This document shows, piece after piece, positions 51,380 through 53,789 of a stretch of DNA of 53,789 bases. The notes under the pieces are model-generated. The model made no database searches, was not told the DNA's origin, and saw nothing but the letters and a program-made list of their open reading frames with translations. The translations under genes and the position numbers were made by a program. Each line of letters starts with the position of its first letter. Positions within the stretch are counted from its first letter, which is position 1. This stretch comes from Rickettsiales bacterium (GTDB lineage Bacteria > Pseudomonadota > Alphaproteobacteria > Rickettsiales > Rickettsiaceae). Location: NCBI GenBank assembly GCA_002402195.1, contig NVVL01000045.1:1-53789 (forward strand). Reading direction: 5' to 3'.

Positions 51380-52750
51380 ATGATGATGAGATTAATAGCA
51401 TGTTTTATAATTTGTATATTACCGCTAACAATTCAGGCTCGAGACGGGGTTGGTGATGCTATTGAGCAAATAATCACCAAGACCGACCCTAGTTTGAATA
51501 TCGGGATTAAGATTACTAATCTGGATAAAAATAAAGTTGTTTTTGCAAAAAATGCAGCCAGATATTTTATCCCCGCAAGCACGCTGAAATTTATAGCGAG
51601 CGTCGCATTTCTTGAGCATTTTGGGAAGGATTATCAATTCACAAGCCGGGTGCTTAAAAAAGGCTCCAGCTATTATCTCGACATTCACGACCCTGATTTT
51701 AAAACCGAAGATCTAGCGCATTTGGTTAAGGAACTTGCTGAATATTCTGGGAAAAAAATCAAGGGGAATATATATATTTTGAACAGGGAATTCTCCGTCC
51801 CTCCTGCCATGGGAGACAAAACCTGCAGCGACATAACCTATTGCATGGGCGCACCAGTGACATTAGTTCATATTAATAAAAATTGCAGCAGATTGCCGGT
51901 TTCTGCAAAGCGAGTGGGCAAGAAAATCTCAGTCAAACCAGATGAGGATTTCCCATATCACATCAAAAACAATACAAAAACCATCCCAAAAGGAGAGCGG
52001 GACAGGTTGCGTGTTGATGTGAAAAATGGTCAATATATCATCAGCGGAACCCTATGTATGGGCAGAGGAAAGGTTGAGATTGGCGGAGTTGTTTCGGATA
52101 ATAATCTGTCTAATGTAAAATATCATCTCAAGAAGCAGCTTGCTAAAGCCGGCATTCAGCTCAAGGGGAAGATTTTATACAAAAAAACTTTGCCTAAGGG
52201 AAGGCTTGTCTCATCGGTTTCCAAAAGCTTGCAGGACATAGTCGCTATTGCGCTGAAACAATCGGATAATTTTATTATGGATTATCTGCTTGCAGAATTG
52301 GCGACTCAAAATAATCAACATGAATGGAGGCTTGCTGTCAGTTCTTTAAAAAAATTGGTTCATGAAAAGCTTGGGGTGAATCTTCAGAACTCTGTGATCA
52401 AAGATGTTTCTGGCTTGTCCCGTTCTAATTTAATTGCGATTAATCAGTTTGACTCGTTGCTAAAACAAATAGCCAAACAACCAAATTTCGCAGAAATCAA
52501 AGGGTTTATGGCAATCCCCGGGGAAGATGGCACTCTGCAAGAGCGCTTCAATGGAATGAAAAAACTATATGCCAAAACTGGAACTTTAGGCAATGTGTCC
52601 AACATTATCGGCTATTTTTACGATAAGAATAACGAGCTCCACAGCTTTGCTATTTTCTCGAATAATTTTTATGGCAGAAGAGCTAAATATCGCATGCTTC
52701 AAGAGGATATAATCAGGCTAGTTGCTGGGGATAACAGCTTCTTAGAGTAG
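51380..52750 (+). CDS. dacB: PBP4-type D-alanyl-D-alanine carboxypeptidase/endopeptidase
   Basis: Signal peptide; PASTLKFIAS (SxxK), KQSDNFIMDYLLAELA (SxN), LYAKTGTLGNVSNIIGYF (KTG). Confidence 0.93.
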   Translation: MMMRLIACFIICILPLTIQARDGVGDAIEQIITKTDPSLNIGIKITNLDKNKVVFAKNAARYFIPASTLKFIASVAFLEHFGKDYQFTSRVLKKGSSYYLDIHDPDFKTEDLAHLVKELAEYSGKKIKGNIYILNREFSVPPAMGDKTCSDITYCMGAPVTLVHINKNCSRLPVSAKRVGKKISVKPDEDFPYHIKNNTKTIPKGERDRLRVDVKNGQYIISGTLCMGRGKVEIGGVVSDNNLSNVKYHLKKQLAKAGIQLKGKILYKKTLPKGRLVSSVSKSLQDIVAIALKQSDNFIMDYLLAELATQNNQHEWRLAVSSLKKLVHEKLGVNLQNSVIKDVSGLSRSNLIAINQFDSLLKQIAKQPNFAEIKGFMAIPGEDGTLQERFNGMKKLYAKTGTLGNVSNIIGYFYDKNNELHSFAIFSNNFYGRRAKYRMLQEDIIRLVAGDNSFLE

Positions 52751-52772
52751 TAAAATTTTTGGTAATTTGAAG

Positions 52773-53327
52773 ATGAATATTAGTTTTAAGCCTCTTTGTG
52801 AATCTGACTTTCCATTGATGCTTAAGTGGCTTGAAGCACCACACGTAAAGCAATGGTGGGATCTGGATATTGTATGGACATTGGAATTGGTTCAACGAAA
52901 ATATAGTAGTTATGCTAATGGGTATAAGAATCTAAAACTTAATGATCAGATTATCAAAAAGCCAATATATGCTTTTATTATTTTTGCAGGCGATGTGCCG
53001 ATTGGTTACATGCAATATTATAATAGTCATGATTTTCCTCCGGAGCAAAGTTATAACTGCTCTGAATTTTTAGAACATTGCGCTGGTCTTGATTGGTATA
53101 TTGGCGAGGTGGAATTTATAGGAAAAGGTATAGCCTCGCAAATATTTTTACTTTTTTTGGAACAATTCGTTTTTTGTAAATTTGATCACGTGCTTGTTGA
53201 CCCAGACTCTCAAAACACCAAGGCCATCCACATTTATGAAAAAATTGGTTTTACTGTAATTAAAAAAACAATTAATAAGAATCTACTAATGATTAAAACT
53301 AAAAATAACTGCTCAAGGATTAGCTAG
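52773..53327 (+). CDS. GNAT acetyltransferase, AAC(6')-like
   Basis: ISFKPLCESDFPLMLKWLEAPHVKQWWD; GLDWYIGEVEFIGKGIASQIF; VDPDSQNTKAIHIYEKIGF. Confidence 0.82.
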   Translation: MNISFKPLCESDFPLMLKWLEAPHVKQWWDLDIVWTLELVQRKYSSYANGYKNLKLNDQIIKKPIYAFIIFAGDVPIGYMQYYNSHDFPPEQSYNCSEFLEHCAGLDWYIGEVEFIGKGIASQIFLLFLEQFVFCKFDHVLVDPDSQNTKAIHIYEKIGFTVIKKTINKNLLMIKTKNNCSRIS

Positions 53328-53340
53328 CAGTTTAATTGAC

Positions 53341-53365
53341 TCAGAAGCTATATCCGCAAGTCTAG
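53341..53365. repeat. Dispersed palindromic element, left-half copy
   Basis: tcagaagctatatccgcaagtctag, 14 bp after the GNAT stop. Confidence 0.45.
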
Positions 53366-53458
53366 TTCATCTCACCAAAACATAACTTGCCCGCAAGCAA
53401 GCTCCAAAACCGGGTTAGCCGCATAAAAAATACAATAATCAGGCTATCCCAGGGAATA

Positions 53459-53788
53459 TTAAGCTAATTCCCCCTGAAGTTTCAACTGAGAACGGAGCTT
53501 TGATATAGCTCTTTGGCTCATGCCCGTAATAGAGGAAATAATCTTCGGGGCAAAGTTCTCCTTCAGCATGCGAGCAACAGTTTTTTTGCGCTCTACTTCT
53601 ACGCCAATCTTCTCGCCTCTCTCCTCGCCAATCGATATACCTTCTTCTCGCCCCTCGGCTAGGCCATCCTTCCAGCCTTCTTCTCTGCGACCATCTGCAA
53701 TAGTTTTCATCACTTTTTCTCCGTTATTACCTATTTTATCTATTTGTTTCAACATAAATGAAACCAGTTCGTCTTTTCTCTCTATTGG
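53459..53788 (-). CDS. Rpn-family (PD-(D/E)XK) recombination-promoting nuclease/putative transposase, C-terminal part (truncated by window edge)
   Basis: Frame remains open beyond the listed ATG to the window edge (PIERKDELVSFMLKQIDKIG...). C-terminal GREEGISIGEERGEKIGVEVERKKTVARMLKENFAPKIISSITGMS is typical of Rpn-family tails. Confidence 0.7.
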   Translation of the reverse strand, partial: PIERKDELVSFMLKQIDKIGNNGEKVMKTIADGRREEGWKDGLAEGREEGISIGEERGEKIGVEVERKKTVARMLKENFAPKIISSITGMSQRAISKLRSQLKLQGELA

Positions 53789-53789
53789 A

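Overview
The window is a gene-dense, roughly 40% GC (estimated by eye) segment of a bacterial chromosome. Gene content and product similarity suggest an alphaproteobacterium of Rickettsiales or a similar host-associated type; this is inference. It carries mostly housekeeping genes: a multi-subunit Mrp/Mnh-type cation/proton antiporter operon (5' end outside the window), tatD-metG, miaB, a class A PBP, ftsY, a PpiD/SurA-like protein, tpiA-secG-kdsA, a symporter fused to a histidine kinase, an LTA-synthase-like sulfatase, a DAACS symporter/TAXI binding protein/UspA cluster, cutA-queD, atpHAGDC, ruvAB, a tRNA-Ser(UGA), ftsA, an outer-membrane-like protein plus GT2 pair, a UvrD/PcrA helicase, a decayed hicAB, two unknown proteins that could be effectors, two MFS transporters, a PBP4-type DacB, a GNAT acetyltransferase and a partial Rpn-type nuclease. 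The most notable non-genic signal is a dispersed family of ~60-bp imperfect palindromes (consensus half near GAAGCTACGTCCGCAGRCCTAAAATA) sitting at or next to stop codons, often between convergent genes. Other points of interest are a 24-bp perfect inverted repeat, a 15-bp x4 tandem repeat just after a stop codon, a coding tandem-repeat expansion in MnhB, a truncated GIY-YIG ORF abutting tRNA-Ser, and a HicA toxin with an apparent internal deletion beside an intact HicB. All product calls come from reading translated motifs; no database search was run.
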